From Prochilodus magdalenae (Eukaryota > Chordata > Actinopteri > Characiformes > Prochilodontidae): a stretch of 64,000 nt of DNA. Location: assembly GCA_024036415.1 (NCBI GenBank), contig JAMWET010006799.1, forward strand, positions 248,001 through 312,000, read 5' to 3'. Both the position numbers and the translations under genes were made by a program. The notes beneath the pieces were generated by a model. The model saw only the letters and a program-made list of their open reading frames with translations, ran no database searches and was not told the origin of the DNA. Positions 24,180 to 39,900 of the stretch are shown piece after piece (the stretch's first letter is position 1; the number at the start of each line of letters is the position of its first letter).

Positions 24180-26800
24180 ATCTGTCTGTCCATCAACACA
24201 GAAATACTTCAGCTAAAAGAAGTAGTGATGGCTGAGCTGAAAGATCTTGATCAAGCTGTGTGCTTGGTCAACATAGCCAGTTGTTTGATACTCGTACTAG
24301 GTCGGTAGCTTACATTTACATTTATGGCATTTAGCTGACACTCTAATCCATCCGCTACATGGAGGACTTTGTTTGTACCGTGGAGTGGGAGGACATTTGT
24401 TACAGGACCGCCAAGTTCGTCCGCAGAGATTTCGGGCTTAATACCCAGAAAAGCCTGCTGAACCCACCCTGCATGCTGAAGTGATGAGTAGTCCCACTCT
24501 GGGTATGATATCCAAATCTCTGCTGATACCAGTCACTCTGCAGTGCTAAGGCTCTTCTCACGTGTTTGCAGCCCTTATTGACTCTGGGGCAGAGGGAACT
24601 TTATTCAAGCCTGGATCACTACACATCTTTAGATTCCTGTTGTTTTTCTGTACTCTCTTCTGAGGTTATCTGCTGTGGATGGTGGCCCCAGGGGCCAAGG
24701 TGTATCTCCCAGACCACACAACTTGTCAAAATGGACGTTAGTAGCTGGGGCTCCTCTCAGTATGCCATCATTTTGGGGTTACCTTGGTTAAAAACTCATG
24801 ATCCTCTTATCTCTTGGTCTGACAGAGAGATCTTGTCATTGTCTTCCTATTGTTTTAAACATTGTCTTGTTCCTGTCTAGGTTGTCTGTCAAATCTACTA
24901 CCACTAAAAGCCCAGAGCTTCAAAATCCTGTAGCTATCCCTCCAGAGTATTCAGACCTGGCAGAGGTTTTCAAAAAGACTAATGCCACCAAATTGCCTGC
25001 AAATTGAAAAGAGAATATGATGGTTCCATTGAGTTGATAGATAATCAAATGCCTCCAAAGTCTCGAGCATTGACTCAGGTGGAGAAAGCCACTACAGAGA
25101 AATACATACAGGAGACTTTGTCACAAAGATATATCCACCCGTCCATGTCATCTGCAGCCGCCAGCTTCTTTTTTGTTAAAGAAGGACGGTGGTCTCCGGC
25201 TGTGTATAGATTACAGGGAATTCAATTCCATCACCATACCTTACCGTTACCCACTTCCATTGGTTCCTGTAGCTCTTGAGCGGCTTAAAGGCGCTACTGT
25301 ATTTACTAAATTAGACCTTCGTAGAGCTTACAATTTGGTTAGAATTTATAGATGAGTGGAAAACCACCATTAGGGGGCACTAGGAGTACAGGGTTATGCA
25401 CTTTCTGATTACTAAATGCTCCATCTGTTTTCCAAGACTTTATTAATGACATCCTCCGGGACATGCTAGTCTGATTTGTTATTCCCTACATAGATGATAT
25501 TTTGATTTATTCACCTGATTGCACCACTTACACCATCACACATGTGCAGCACATTAGGTAGGTGCTCAGTCGTCTCCTCGAACATCAACTTTACCTGAAA
25601 GGTGAGAAGTGTGAATTTAATTTAAAATCCACTTCATTCTTGGGTTACGTCATTAGCCCAGAAGGGGTTGTTATGGACGACCATAAGGTCGACGCAGTTG
25701 TAAACTGGCCCACACCTAAGTTTGGTTGAGACTACCAGAGGTTCCTAGGATTTGCTAATTTTTATCGCTAATTTATCCAAAATTATAGTGCCATTGCAGC
25801 ACCTCTTACCTCCCTGCTAAAGGGGAGTGCCAAGCGTTTGGGCTGGAACCCTCAGGCTGAGTCTGCATTTAATGAGCTAAAAGATCAATTAACTTCCCAA
25901 CCCCTCAGAACCCTTTCTCATAGTAGTTGATGCTTCTAATCTGGGGATCGGGCACTGTCCTGTCCCAGCGTCTAGGTTCTTCTAAAATGTTGTACCCCAT
26001 TGCTTTCTTTTCATATGAACTGACGAAGCTCGCCTTAGAGGAGTGGCATCATTGACTAGAATGTTCTTTTCCTGGTTTTAACCAATCACAAAAACTGTGA
26101 ATATTTACGCTCTGCTAAGATTCTAAATTCTCTCAGAGCTCATTGGGCTCTTTTCCTCTCTCGATTTGACTTAAATATCACTTTTGAAATACTAAAGCAG
26201 ACTCACTTTCTTGCATATATGACTCTGAGAACACTTCTTTCCCCAATCCTGAAACCATTCTGGCTCCCAAGGTTGTTCTCACTCCAGTTAGATGGGGGAT
26301 AGATGATAAGGTTGATCAAAGTAATTCATTAAGCTCATTCATCGCTCACCTCTAGGCATCCTGGGGAGACCAGAACACTCAAGTTTGTTTCGGGCAAGTA
26401 TTGGTGGGAGAGCACATCCTCAGATATCCATTGCCTGGTTGCATCTTGCTTTTTTTGTTTATAGTGTAAAACTCCGCCTACACTTCCTGTTGGCAAATTG
26501 ATGCCTTCCCAATTTCCGTTCGTCCTTGGTTGCATATCACCGTAGATTTTGTCATGGGCCTTCCCATATCACAGGGCCATAGCATGATTCTTATAGTGGT
26601 GGATCGGATTCCCACAGTTACCAACTGCCTTCCACACTACTGAGACCCTGGTTAATCATATTTTCCGTTCTTTTGGTAAACCCGAAGACATTGGGCCCGA
26701 CAGAGGGAAAGTAAATCAAGAGCTCTATACATTTTTAAGGCCTGGGCAGAAATAGCACAAAATTCACTTATCAGTTCCGCCACCTCCGTCACATGATTTC
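24180..26800 (+). pseudogene. Ty3/Gypsy pol remnant (protease, RT, RNase H, integrase pieces)
   Basis: Pieces in order across several frames: an aspartic protease site (ALIDSGAEGTLF, near 24568); RT fingers and palm ([15 protein letters not shown] near 25185; [16 protein letters not shown] near 25300; catalytic YIDD in IPYIDDILIY near 25483); the RT end and RNase H hinge near 25600-25930; and an integrase-like VDFVMGLP near 26540. Many stops and frameshifts interrupt it. A gag region of normal size is missing between the LTR and the protease. This is a dead remnant between gene B and relic G. Confidence 0.8.
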
Positions 26801-27109
26801 TTTGTATGCTGGGTTATCAACTTCCATTAATGCCTTGGTCTTTTCAGCCTTCAGATGTGCCCTCCATTGAACACTGGATGAGGAGAAGTGAGGAGGTTTG
26901 GGAGGAGAACCGTTTGATCAAATTGTGGAATTTATGCCATGTCAAGATGCAGCACTTCAAAAAGCGAGAGGGGGTTCTACACTATACTGGTTGCTATCCC
27001 ATGACTTTTTGCATGTCAGTGTAAAGTGCTCCGCCATGTTCGAGGGAGATCACGGTTCTTAGAGTGGGCATGGATAGGTGATGTGTCACTCCAAATCAGT
27101 TGACTAGTG

Positions 27110-28690
27110 GAGAGTGCATGTGAACACCCTCTTTCAAGTGACCAGATCCACATATACCTGTGTAAAAATGAGGTATGGTGTGTAGATGCAAGTACTTTGA
27201 ACAAAAGCTGACTATGCCTTCAGTTTGAGAAATGTTTAAGTGCAGGGCTCAGGGAAACTACAGCTATGTGTACCCGTTAAACAAATATAGTCTAAACAAA
27301 GTGAGAGCATCAGGACAAACAACAATCCAAGTCCAGATCACTGGCAAGAGATGCGTCTCAAATAAAACTGGGTCAGTATAAGGAATTAATTGAAGTTCGG
27401 TCTTTTAGGCTCGGTAAAATTTAAATGAGTGAGTTTCCTGACATCATTGTGGCACCATAAACCCGAACATACATAATTATTGCTCAAAAATTTGTACGCT
27501 CATACATCTGGACTGACCTCGCTGTCATTTTCTGTGGCCTACCACTTTGTTGCTGAGGTAGAAATAACTGAACACTGAACTAACTGAACAATACTGTGTG
27601 TTGGCGACCCTCTGGTTATCAGGCTGGTTCCCTAACCTAAAACTAATTGAACCCTAACTGGTGCAGTGAGCAGCTTCTCATTTGTTAAACAACCATGTCA
27701 AAAGATACTTCCTGTGGTGGTGGAATAGATGTTAATCTGTTTCAGGAGGACCAAATTATTGGCATGCATCAAGAAGAGAAACTATCTAAGGAGATTGCTG
27801 AAACTGGTGAAACAGGTTAGGAATTGTACAACACATTTTTAAAAAGTGGAAGTGCAGGGGGGAAACATCATCTTGGAGGAAGGAATGTGGTCAGAAAAAA
27901 AATATTGAAATACTGGCAAAATGCTAGGGAGCATAAAGATTAGACTCTGGAATAATGAAGGGTCATGTGATCTGATGAGTCCAGATTTACCCTGTTCCAG
28001 ACTGATGGGCGCATTGAAGTAAGAAAAGAGGCGTCTGCAGTGATTCACCCATCATGCATAATGCCTACTGTGCAAGCCTGTGGGGGCAGTGCTATGATCT
28101 GGGGTTGCTGCAGTTGGTCAGGTCTAGGTTCAGCAACATTATGTGCCCAAAGAATGAGATCAGCTGACTACCTGAATATGAAAGCTGAATGACCTGATTA
28201 TTCCATCAATCGAATACATGTTTTTTCCTGATGGCACAGGCATATTCCAAGATGACAATGCCAGGAATCATTGGGCTCAAATTGTAAAAGTGTGGGTCAG
28301 GGAGCATGAAACTTGATTTCCACACATGGATTGGCCACCACCGACCTTAACCCTATTGAGAATCTTTGGGAAGTGCCAGAGAAGACTTTGCACAGTGGTC
28401 TTATTCTCCCATCATCAATACTCTGGGATCTTGGGGACAATTAATGCAACTCTGGACAGAAATAGATGTTGACAGGGCAGAAACTTGTGAAAACAAGACC
28501 ACAGTGAATGAAACCTAAAGGTGGTCCAACAAAATATTTGAGTGTGTGAATTATAGCGAACAATCAGTTATTGGTATTAGTACAGTAAAAACCTTTCCCA
28601 GAGTGAGCACTATGCTGAGCTGGTGATTTGTGTACCTTCAGTATAATCATAGTAACAGTGTTGTCAAGTTATAAGTAGCTCTGTCAAATG
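27110..28690 (+). pseudogene. Receptor relic G: decayed Ig exon and flank
   Basis: At 27110-27345 the second half of the family Ig exon is recognisable at the DNA level: ATATACCTGTGTAAAAATG (the YLCKN motif), GGGAAACTACAGCTATGTGTA, and the end AATCCAAGTCCAGATCACTGG next to a donor-like GCAAGAG. Frameshifts and stops break it, and the first half, including the first Ig cysteine, is absent. Another family-derived stretch at 28555-28680 is shared with relic F (46900-47035). A Tc1-like fossil separates the two parts and the Gypsy remnant lies upstream. No function is likely. Confidence 0.75.
27680..28530 (+). mobile_element. Tc1-like transposon fossil
   Basis: Conceptual translation over several frames gives Tc1 transposase landmarks: SDESRFTLFQTDGR near 27976, GGSAMIWGC near 28084, [11 protein letters not shown] near 28250, and a decayed PTLTLLRIFGK equivalent of the [10 protein letters not shown] motif near 28345. 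Stops and frame changes are frequent and no inverted terminal repeats were identified. It is a different Tc1 subfamily from the copies at 34 and 53197. Confidence 0.72.
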
Positions 28691-28770
28691 CGACAAGGTG
28701 ATGCAGTATGGTGGTGCGGGGTGTCCAGGGTCCTTTCCGTGTGGAGTGTGCATTTTCTCCTCTGTAAATG
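28681..28770 (+). mobile_element. SINE fragment
   Basis: The run GGTGGTGCGGGGTGTCCAGGGTCCTTTCCGTGTGGAGTGTGCATTTTCTCC resembles the body of a widespread fish tRNA-derived SINE. A longer piece of the same family is at 47038-47195. Confidence 0.55.
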
Positions 28771-29397
28771 TTGTTTTTAGGGCACCACAATGTCTCTCTA
28801 TTAAATATAGGCTAGTTCTTACCATTGTATTCCTATGAATATTCTGTTTTTATTGACATTTAATTAATTTGTATTACAGCAATATCTTCAGAATTGTAGT
28901 CACTGGATTTATAAATCAGTTGTTGTTCTTAATGATATACAGTGCTTTCTGCCTGCTGCTGCTTGAACAAGGGTACCAAATAATTTATTTAGAAAACCTT
29001 TTACAAGAGAAACCTTTTACAAGAGAATCTGATGTTCGAGCCTGCAGTGAGCAAGCCAAAGGGAACTGAGGGAACCCATCCTCCTCGGGTCAACACCAGA
29101 TAACAAGACAAGCAAAGGAAAGAAAAGTTGGCAACCAAAGTTGTCAAAACTACAAGTGATATTACAATGCCTTGTTTTCCTTTTTAATGAAGACCCCATC
29201 CTTTACTAAAACATGCAGTTGGTGTAACGTACATGTACAGCAGTTAGCATATTCACTATGTGATGTGGGTCACTTTCTTCAAAACTGTCCTAGTGATGCT
29301 GTTTTCAGTGAATGATTCTTTAAAGAACTGTGTTATTTTTTGCTTATGGGATGTGCTACTGTGAAATGAATAGAACCTCCAGATAAGCAGTAGTAAC

Positions 29398-29428
<31 letters not shown>

Positions 29429-29876
29429 GTAATAATTTATTTGCATAGTGCCTTTGCAGACAGTTGAAAGCATTTAACAATAATTGGATAAAAACAGGCG
29501 AACATTAACATACATACAAGAGATGAATAATTAACTAATAATGAATTAATCCTTTTGATTTAACTTATTTAGTAGTAAATGAATCCCTTTTCATATGAAT
29601 GTGATATTGGCCAATGTGTTTTTTTTTTCTTTTTTAGTCTACAATTTTTTTCTGGAATGTTGGTGAGTGCCTAGGCCTGGCATGTCTATTGCCCCTGACA
29701 TGGGCAATGCTCCTGTATGGTAAGTGGAGCTGATAATATAGACAGTGAGTATAGATATAAGGAGGTGATTTTAATGTTACGGCTGATGGATGTCGGTAAA
29801 TGCGCTGAATTTCCCTGGGCTCAGTGCAGACTGACTTGCAGGACTTGCAGGACAGACTGCACATTTTTTGTTTGAT
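28771..29876. other. Intergenic DNA between G and C with repeat fragments
   Basis: No gene. 29010-29110 is a fragment of the repeat at 14607 (GGGAACCCATCCTCCTCGGGTCAACACCAG). 29397-29436 is an (AAT)n run followed by TTTATTTGCATAGTGCC. 29640-29800 contains GAGCTGATAATATAGACAGTGAG, shared with 10435 upstream of A. Confidence 0.5.
29397..29436. repeat. (AAT)n microsatellite
   Basis: About 11 trinucleotide units with a single interruption. The Leu-rich antisense frame here is an artefact. Confidence 0.93.
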
Positions 29877-29880
29877 TTAA

Positions 29881-30109
29881 CCTCCTGAGAGCCGGACTTG
29901 CTTGGTGTGCAATTTTAATTTCTCCTAGCTATTTGTGATTAGTAGGACCTAACAAGTATAAAAACTAAATGTTGTCTTTGTACAGGAAGTTGTTTTGGAA
30001 AAAAACAATGTCCTCATATGAGGTCAAAGGGTCAACGTTTAAAAAGTATCATGGCGCAGAGAAGCAGAAATGTAATGTCCTCATATGAGAACGCTGGTGT
30101 CTCAGGAGG
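29881..30109. mobile_element. piggyBac-like MITE with TTAA target duplication
   Basis: A 229-base insert with terminal inverted repeats CCTCCTGAGA / TCTCAGGAGG, flanked on both sides by TTAA (29877-29880 and 30110-30113). Upstream of gene A the same place reads TTTGATTTAAAGAGGGCCC with one TTAA and no insert, near 10596-10615. Precise TTAA duplication is the mark of piggyBac transposases. Inside, TGTCCTCATATGAG occurs twice. There is no coding capacity. Confidence 0.88.
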
Positions 30110-30113
30110 TTAA

Positions 30114-30914
30114 AGATTTCCCCTCCATGGGGATAAAACAAACAGAAATATAAAGTAGGACTTAGAGTGTGTGGGTTTTATAGTGTATTATTATTTTTAC
30201 GGTGTATAATTAAACATTAGCAAATGTAGCAGTTTACGGCCATTATAAGGCTGAATAAGATCATGATGTGATTAAATGTCAACCTTTGCATCAAGGTTAA
30301 ACCATGGATATAGTATATTTAATTGGCTAACTAGTAAACACAGCTATATATACTGTCATGTATTTTGGGTAATGAGGTTTGTGTTCAGACAGCAACAGAA
30401 AGAGTAAAATATGCTCTTATTAAAATAGCAGCATGAATAGCATAGAACATCACAAGCCGTGTGAGAAAATAACACAGGCCTCACTACAGGAACTCTAGTT
30501 CAACAGCTCTTCAGATACACATGCAGAATGTGCAGTTCTAAAATTGTAGTTACACAATCCACCATTTTTGATCCACACCCAGCGCACTCGTCACCCAACA
30601 TACTACTCAAACGTAGCAGCACAGCACAGTAAGAGGAACTGTATAACTCATTGAGAGTTACAGATTTTGAGATGAGTGAAAGAAGATGAATGGCTACAAT
30701 TATGAGTTTGCTGAATTCAAAGTAACTGAGCAGTTTACTAACCTTTCCCAGTGTAAGCTCTATGTTGATTTAGTGTTGCATGTATTTTAAGATCTACGGC
30801 TTTTAGCTGTGCAGGTTGATTTTGTACTTTTATTTATTTACAATAATAAGAAAAAAAAGAATGTATTTGCTCTACATAATAGAGTATAGAACGTAATAGA
30901 GCTGTTCTAATAGA
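30114..30914. other. Upstream duplicated flank of gene C
   Basis: Equivalent to the upstream blocks of A, B, D and E. It shows GTGTTCAGACAGCAACAGAAAGAG near 30380 and an AAAATAGCAGCATGAATAGCA run near 30422. No coding potential. Confidence 0.5.
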
Positions 30915-31048
30915 GCAGACGGAGTTACTGAAAGTTCAGAGAGATGTTTAATCAGCTCTGTGCTGTCGCTGGCCAATAAGAAGACATGAGCAGTGTGGTT
31001 CATGAAGCTTGACCCAGCACCCAGTTCATGAGATGAATGTGCTCAGTG
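30915..31048 (+). promoter_or_regulatory. Conserved proximal promoter/5' UTR block of gene C with CCAAT box
   Basis: CCAAT at 30973-30977, 72 bases before the ATG. This copy has small deletions (for example in AAGACATGAGCAGTG) compared with A, B, D and E. Confidence 0.5.
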
Positions 31049-34206
<3,158 letters not shown>

Positions 34207-34882
34207 TTTTGTGAATCAGTGAGGTTCATGTTTAGAAGGCTAAGCCTTTCATCTGTGCTGAAAATGTTTAGATGTAAATGAGAGCAGGCCTTAGCTGTGT
34301 ATAGTTGTAAACTCTGGCATGCTCTACACTGATGGGCTGTGTGCCTGTACTTGTAAATGTACAAAGTTTTTGTTTACTGTTGTTAAATTTATTATGCTTC
34401 TTATACTTGTATTTGTGTATTTGTAATATCTGGGGTTAATCACTTTTATTTTATTAAAACTTTTTTTTTCTCTAAACTCTGTGGATTATGTCTGTAAAGT
34501 GATGTGGAAAGACTAGATAGACCGCCGAAACTGCCACCATCAGATAAACAGTGCTTAAAGTATGCGCCTCTGTACACAGTTCCACTGTAAGAAGATAAAT
34601 AAATGCCACTGATGTCAGGGCTGTCCAGAAGCTATTACTCAGAAAATAAACTACACAAAGTAAAGAAGAAAAAAAGAAGAAATGGCATCATCACTGGACT
34701 ACATATGTTCTGCTTTATTTCTCCTGGTGAAATATTATTGGACTTGTTATTAAATAGATGAATATGTGGTGTCTGGCCTTTGCATGTTACGCTTTTAAAT
34801 GGCATGCCTTGCAGTACACCTTCACCAGCTAGACTCTGTACAATGTCTACCAATCACCACCACTCCACCATGACACATCAAT
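34207..34882 (+). other. 3' UTR and downstream flank of gene C
   Basis: Aligns with 13700-14606 after gene A; probable poly(A) signal AATAAA at 34598-34603. It ends at the shared CAATCAAT repeat. Confidence 0.65.
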
Positions 34883-35560
34883 CAATCATTCAGTCATCCA
34901 TATTTATTTGCATAGCACTTTTTACAACTAATGTTCTCTCAAAACAGCTTCACAGAAAAGCTGATATATATATAAGATATATATATAAGATGATATAAAT
35001 AAAAGAAGAACACAGAGCTCATGTTTAGGCATAGGGATAGTAAAACCAGGTCCAACCCCTGTGAACAAGCGTGGTAAGACAACACTCCCTTAGAGTAGGG
35101 AAGAAACCTCGAGAGAAACCAGGCTAAAGTGGGGAACCCATCCTTCTCTGGTTGATCCTGACTGAAGTGAGAAAGGCAGATCTAACAGGAAAAGGAACCT
35201 GGAACGTCTATTAGATAGATTCTGATTAATGCTGTTGCCGTAGGATACAGAATTCATGATCAGTGCCAGATGATGGTGGCTCTATTGTGATCATTGCAGT
35301 CATGCTGGCTAACGAGCAGGAGAAAACGGAGGAGAAGACCCACATTGGAGATGATGCTCTGGTGCTACCAGCTCCGAGGGCTCCCATGTGATCACTCAGG
35401 AGAAATGTCACTCCTGGGGCTCAACCACGAGAGAAAAAGAGAGTGTGGAGAGAGAGCGAGAGAAAGAATGAGAGGGACTGTTTAGGGGGACGGCAGTTCC
35501 TCAGTGTTATCCATCAGGATTGATTAGCTCATAGAGAAGACAGGTGAGAGGGCAAATGCT
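34883..35560 (+). repeat. Interspersed repeat downstream of gene C, orthologous to 14607
   Basis: Begins at CAATCAATCATTCAGTC with CATAGCACTTTTTACAACTAATG and AAACAGCTTCACAG. It ends in GGTGGCTC...CATCAGGATTGATTAGCTCATAG. Flanks on the left match those of the copy after gene A, so both descend from one insertion. Confidence 0.65.
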
Positions 35561-36799
35561 GAATGCAAAACAGTTATTATGTCCATGTACTTATTTATAT
35601 GAGTGTAAAGATCAAGCAGATGAGTCCTTCTAAGTTACACTTTGTCAATTCTGAACTAAACTGATGTGCAGGACCACAATCTTCTAACCTCACATTCTTT
35701 ATTTGGTTTAAAGAAGGCCCTTCATTGGGCCTCCATAAAACAAACTGGAATAAAAAGCTGGATTTGCAGTGTGTGGGTTTACTGAGCATTGAATCATTTA
35801 CAGTGACTGTTTTATAATGTGTGATTATTTTGATAATACTAACAATTATATCAGTTTTAGGGTGAGTTAAGAGCTGAATAAAATCATAATGTGATTAATG
35901 GTCTGAAAGAGGTCAGCATAAAGATCCATAAAGGTTAGGTACAGCAGCAAACAGAAATTCATAGCTCCTCAAACAGAGTCCTGTACTGTATGCAAGCATA
36001 CCTAAGTTCAACCTGTTTGGTTTCACTTTAAACCTTTATGTTGTAGGTTATGTTAAGTAGGTTGGTTAAAGTACAGGTGGATAACTTGTGAATGCAGCTC
36101 TGTATGCTGCCTCATGTATTTTGGGTAATGTGGTTTGTGTTCAGACAGCAACAGAAAGAGTAAAATATGCTCTGATCTTATTAAAATAGCAGCACGAATA
36201 GCAAAGAACATCACAAGCCGTGGGAGAAAACAACACAGGCCTCACTACAGGAACTCTTCACCTCAACAGCTCTTCAGATGCACATGCAGAATGTGCGGTG
36301 CCAAAATTGTGGTTACACAATCCACCCTTTTTGATCTACACCTAACGCTCTAACCATCAAATGTACTACTCAAGTGTAGCAGCACAGCACAGTAAGAGGA
36401 AATGCAAAACTCATTGAAAGTTACAAATTCGAGATGAATGAAAGAGGATGAAACTAAAATGATAAATTTAGTGAGTTTAAAGTGAGTAAGCAGTTTACTA
36501 AACTTTCCCAGTGTAAGCTCTATGTTGATTTAGTGTTGCGTGTATTTTCAGATCTAATGTCTTTTAGCTGTGCAGGTTGATTTTGTACTGGTATTTCACA
36601 ATAATGAAAGAATGTTTTCGCTCTAATGTGGCGAGAAGAGCATCATGGTTTATTTAAACTCCACCAGGTTCATTTCAGTAAAGTCATATGAACTTAAACT
36701 ATATACTAAAACTATATACAGTGTACTGGATTGTGTGAGGAGACATGTTTAGAAATTACTATCCTGCTACTGAAGGTCTCTGAGATGGCACTGATGATG
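35561..36799. other. Upstream duplicated flank of gene D
   Basis: Best match is the upstream flank of B (16061-17171). No gene is seen; short open frames here are not conserved in the other copies. Confidence 0.5.
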
Positions 36800-36933
36800 T
36801 TACTGTAAGTTCAGAGTGCTGTTTAATCAGCTCTGTGCTGTCGCTGGCCAATAAGAGGATCTGGGCTGGTTACAGTGTGGTTGATGAAGCTTCACCCAGC
36901 ACCCAGAAGTTCATGTGATGAATGTGATCAGGG
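36800..36933 (+). promoter_or_regulatory. Conserved proximal promoter/5' UTR block of gene D with CCAAT box
   Basis: CCAAT at 36848-36852, 82 bases before the ATG at 36934. Confidence 0.55.
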
Positions 36934-39900
36934 ATGGAGCCACGACGCCTCACACTATGTAAGTAACTTTTCTTATTTCACTAAAACTAAAGTTTACTCT
37001 TATACAAGCATTGTAGCTAAACACTGAGCTTTAAAATGTGTTCCCATTAAGGTTTAATATATATATATATTTTTTTTTTCTTTATGTTTCTGGTAAAGAC
37101 ATTACAGTGATGATGACAGTATCAGCGTTTTCAACAAAAGGTACTTTATATTCTTTTCCTTTACTGTATTAACAAGTAAACACATATTCATTTTACATAC
37201 ATGACCAGTCAGAAGTCAGAACAGGTCCAACTAAGGAAAGTCTGAAACAACAGTATTTTCTGATATACCACATGCACTATGTATGCAGCACACTATTATA
37301 GTTCTGCCATATCTTCTTCACTATTATTCTAAAGTAAAGCTTTTTGAATATTGAGCATATCGTCGCTGCCCAAAGAAAAACAACTATCTCCAAAATGGCA
37401 ACTTTATAGAGATGACAAAAACCTTATTCAATTTTAAAGTCAATGGAACCAGATGTCTTTCCAAACACTTTTGGTCCATTTATCATGCAATTCTCACACA
37501 GTGTAAACAGCAGCTGGTGTGTTTAAATGATGCATAAAAGTCAAAATAGACAAAATTGGAGAAAGATATTTTTATTGGACAGCGACGATATATGTTATGA
37601 ATATTGTTCCTAATAAATCATGTTGCTGTTTTTTTTTATCAATAGATGATCCTCATGATTTTCGGCCAGCAGAGATATTTGGAAACCCCCTTGTGAAAGT
37701 TAGGGGAAATATACAGTTAAAGTGCATCATCTTTGACAGAAGTAAATCTTCTGATCGCCTCCACTTGTACCTCTGTAAAAATGGTGTTGGAGTGAGGATG
37801 GAACCACTTGAACAGAGGGATGACCACACCTTCATTTTGAGGAATGTTTTAAAGCAGGATTCGGGAAACTACAGTTGCGTGTACTCGCTGAAAAAATACC
37901 CTCTAAACGACGTCAGAGCATCAGGACAAAATATAATCCAAGTCCAGGTCACTGGTAAGAGATGTGATTTGTGATTTCTCTAATAAAAGTGTGGTAATAA
38001 TAGAAGTTCACTGAGGTCAGGTCAGTTTAACTCTGTAAAATTTTCCTGAATCCATTATCACTCAATATACCATAACTGCTAATATACACTGTATATACAC
38101 TGTGTTATTTTACCAGTTAACTGATCCAGTTATTAATCCTACAGTGCTTTGTAAATAGACTCTGGTCTGATCTACTCTAAGTACTGCTCTTAATGACTTT
38201 ACAAACTTTACAATGGAGAATTTCATGGGTGTATGGTCACATATGTATTTGACAGTAGAGCTGGACAGAGTCCACTTATGAATGATCCGAATGACTGATT
38301 AGGTAGGCTCAATAACTAGCGACGTACTATGAAGAATCCTGGAAGCACTTGCACCTTAACAAAAACACCTTAAACAAGACTTTTTGCTAAGTTGTTGTTA
38401 AGAACCTCACTAGAAATGTACGCTAGTTGTCACCCTAGTAATCACATTAATAAACTGCTTATAAAATGACCTTTACTTTAAATTATAAAGATCAGTTATG
38501 AATTGTTAACTCAATAATCAGTCGAGTATGTAATGGATCTCTGAATACATATGTATTTGTTTATCAATATGCAATGTCTTTTATACAGTGTCAGCTGTTG
38601 GTTGAGTTTAGTTCACTAACAAATTTGGTTGTGGTTACTTTCTGCGATAACACACAATTTGGCACTAAATTTGTGGGTTAATCAATATTGGGAAACCCAG
38701 GTCTAGTGCACAGTCATAATGTAAACCTGGGGAACAATAAAATATAGTGTACTGTGTTAAATAAATAAGATTATTTTTACTACAAGTGATAAACAGATAT
38801 GTTTCATTCAACTCGGTTATATGATAATATCTTGTACATTTCCTCTGTAATGAAGATGCTTTATTATCAGGTACTGCACAAGATCCAATCGAACTTAACC
38901 CAGACTCTCACCAGCTCAGCGGTAAGGATTCATCGCAGTGAGGGACTATGCTTGTCTTGACCATATTGTTTTAAAGTTAGAAAAAATGTAGAAAATTTGT
39001 CAATTTCTTAGTGAATACGCTTTCTGTCTGTATATAATTTGGATTTTTTTCAAAGTAGGTCATATACTCTAAAGTAGACAGTACACTCTGAGGCAGTGCT
39101 TATTAAGATCATCTTTTCTAGAACAAGATATCAGATGCAACTAACTGACTACAGCTTGATTGGCAACAGATGACGTAGTTTTTATGTTTTTTATAAACAC
39201 ATTAAACAATTTCAGAGAATTTCAGGAAATCATATTTTTGTATTCATTGCTGTTTAATCGAATTTCTTTTGAAAATCAGCCAAAATCTGGTCCGCCATGC
39301 TATGTTAAGAGTTCCAACTGATGAGATGTCTGAAACAATATATATCGTCTCTGTCCAAAGAAAAACAAGTATCTCCAGAATGGCTACTTATAGGGGAGGG
39401 CAAATTCCTGATTGAATTTGACTGTAAGTCAATAGAACCAAGCGTTTTCCAAGCATGTTTTGGATATTTCTGGTGATCCATTCATCATGAAATGTCCACC
39501 CAATGTAAACAACAGCTCATTTGATCAAATGACGCCAAAAAATAAAAATCGAGCAAATTGGAGATACATGGTTTTCATTGGACAGCGACGATATCCTGAT
39601 ATACCACATATGATGTACCACAGTATTTTATTTCCGATATATCGCCACCTCTCATATATACTGTATTTCTGTTTTTATGCACAAATTAAAAACTCCCATT
39701 AGCAAACATCTCTTACTCTAGCACATGTGATAAAGAATGATTTTTAATCAGGTAATTTATATAATAATATCTTATTTGTTTTTCCTTTGTAATGAAGATG
39801 CTTCATTATCCGTTACTGAACATCCTCAGAAGAACCTAAGCACAAATGAACAAAACAGGGACCCAGTCCAGCTCAGTGGTAAGAAATGTGGGCTATGTTT

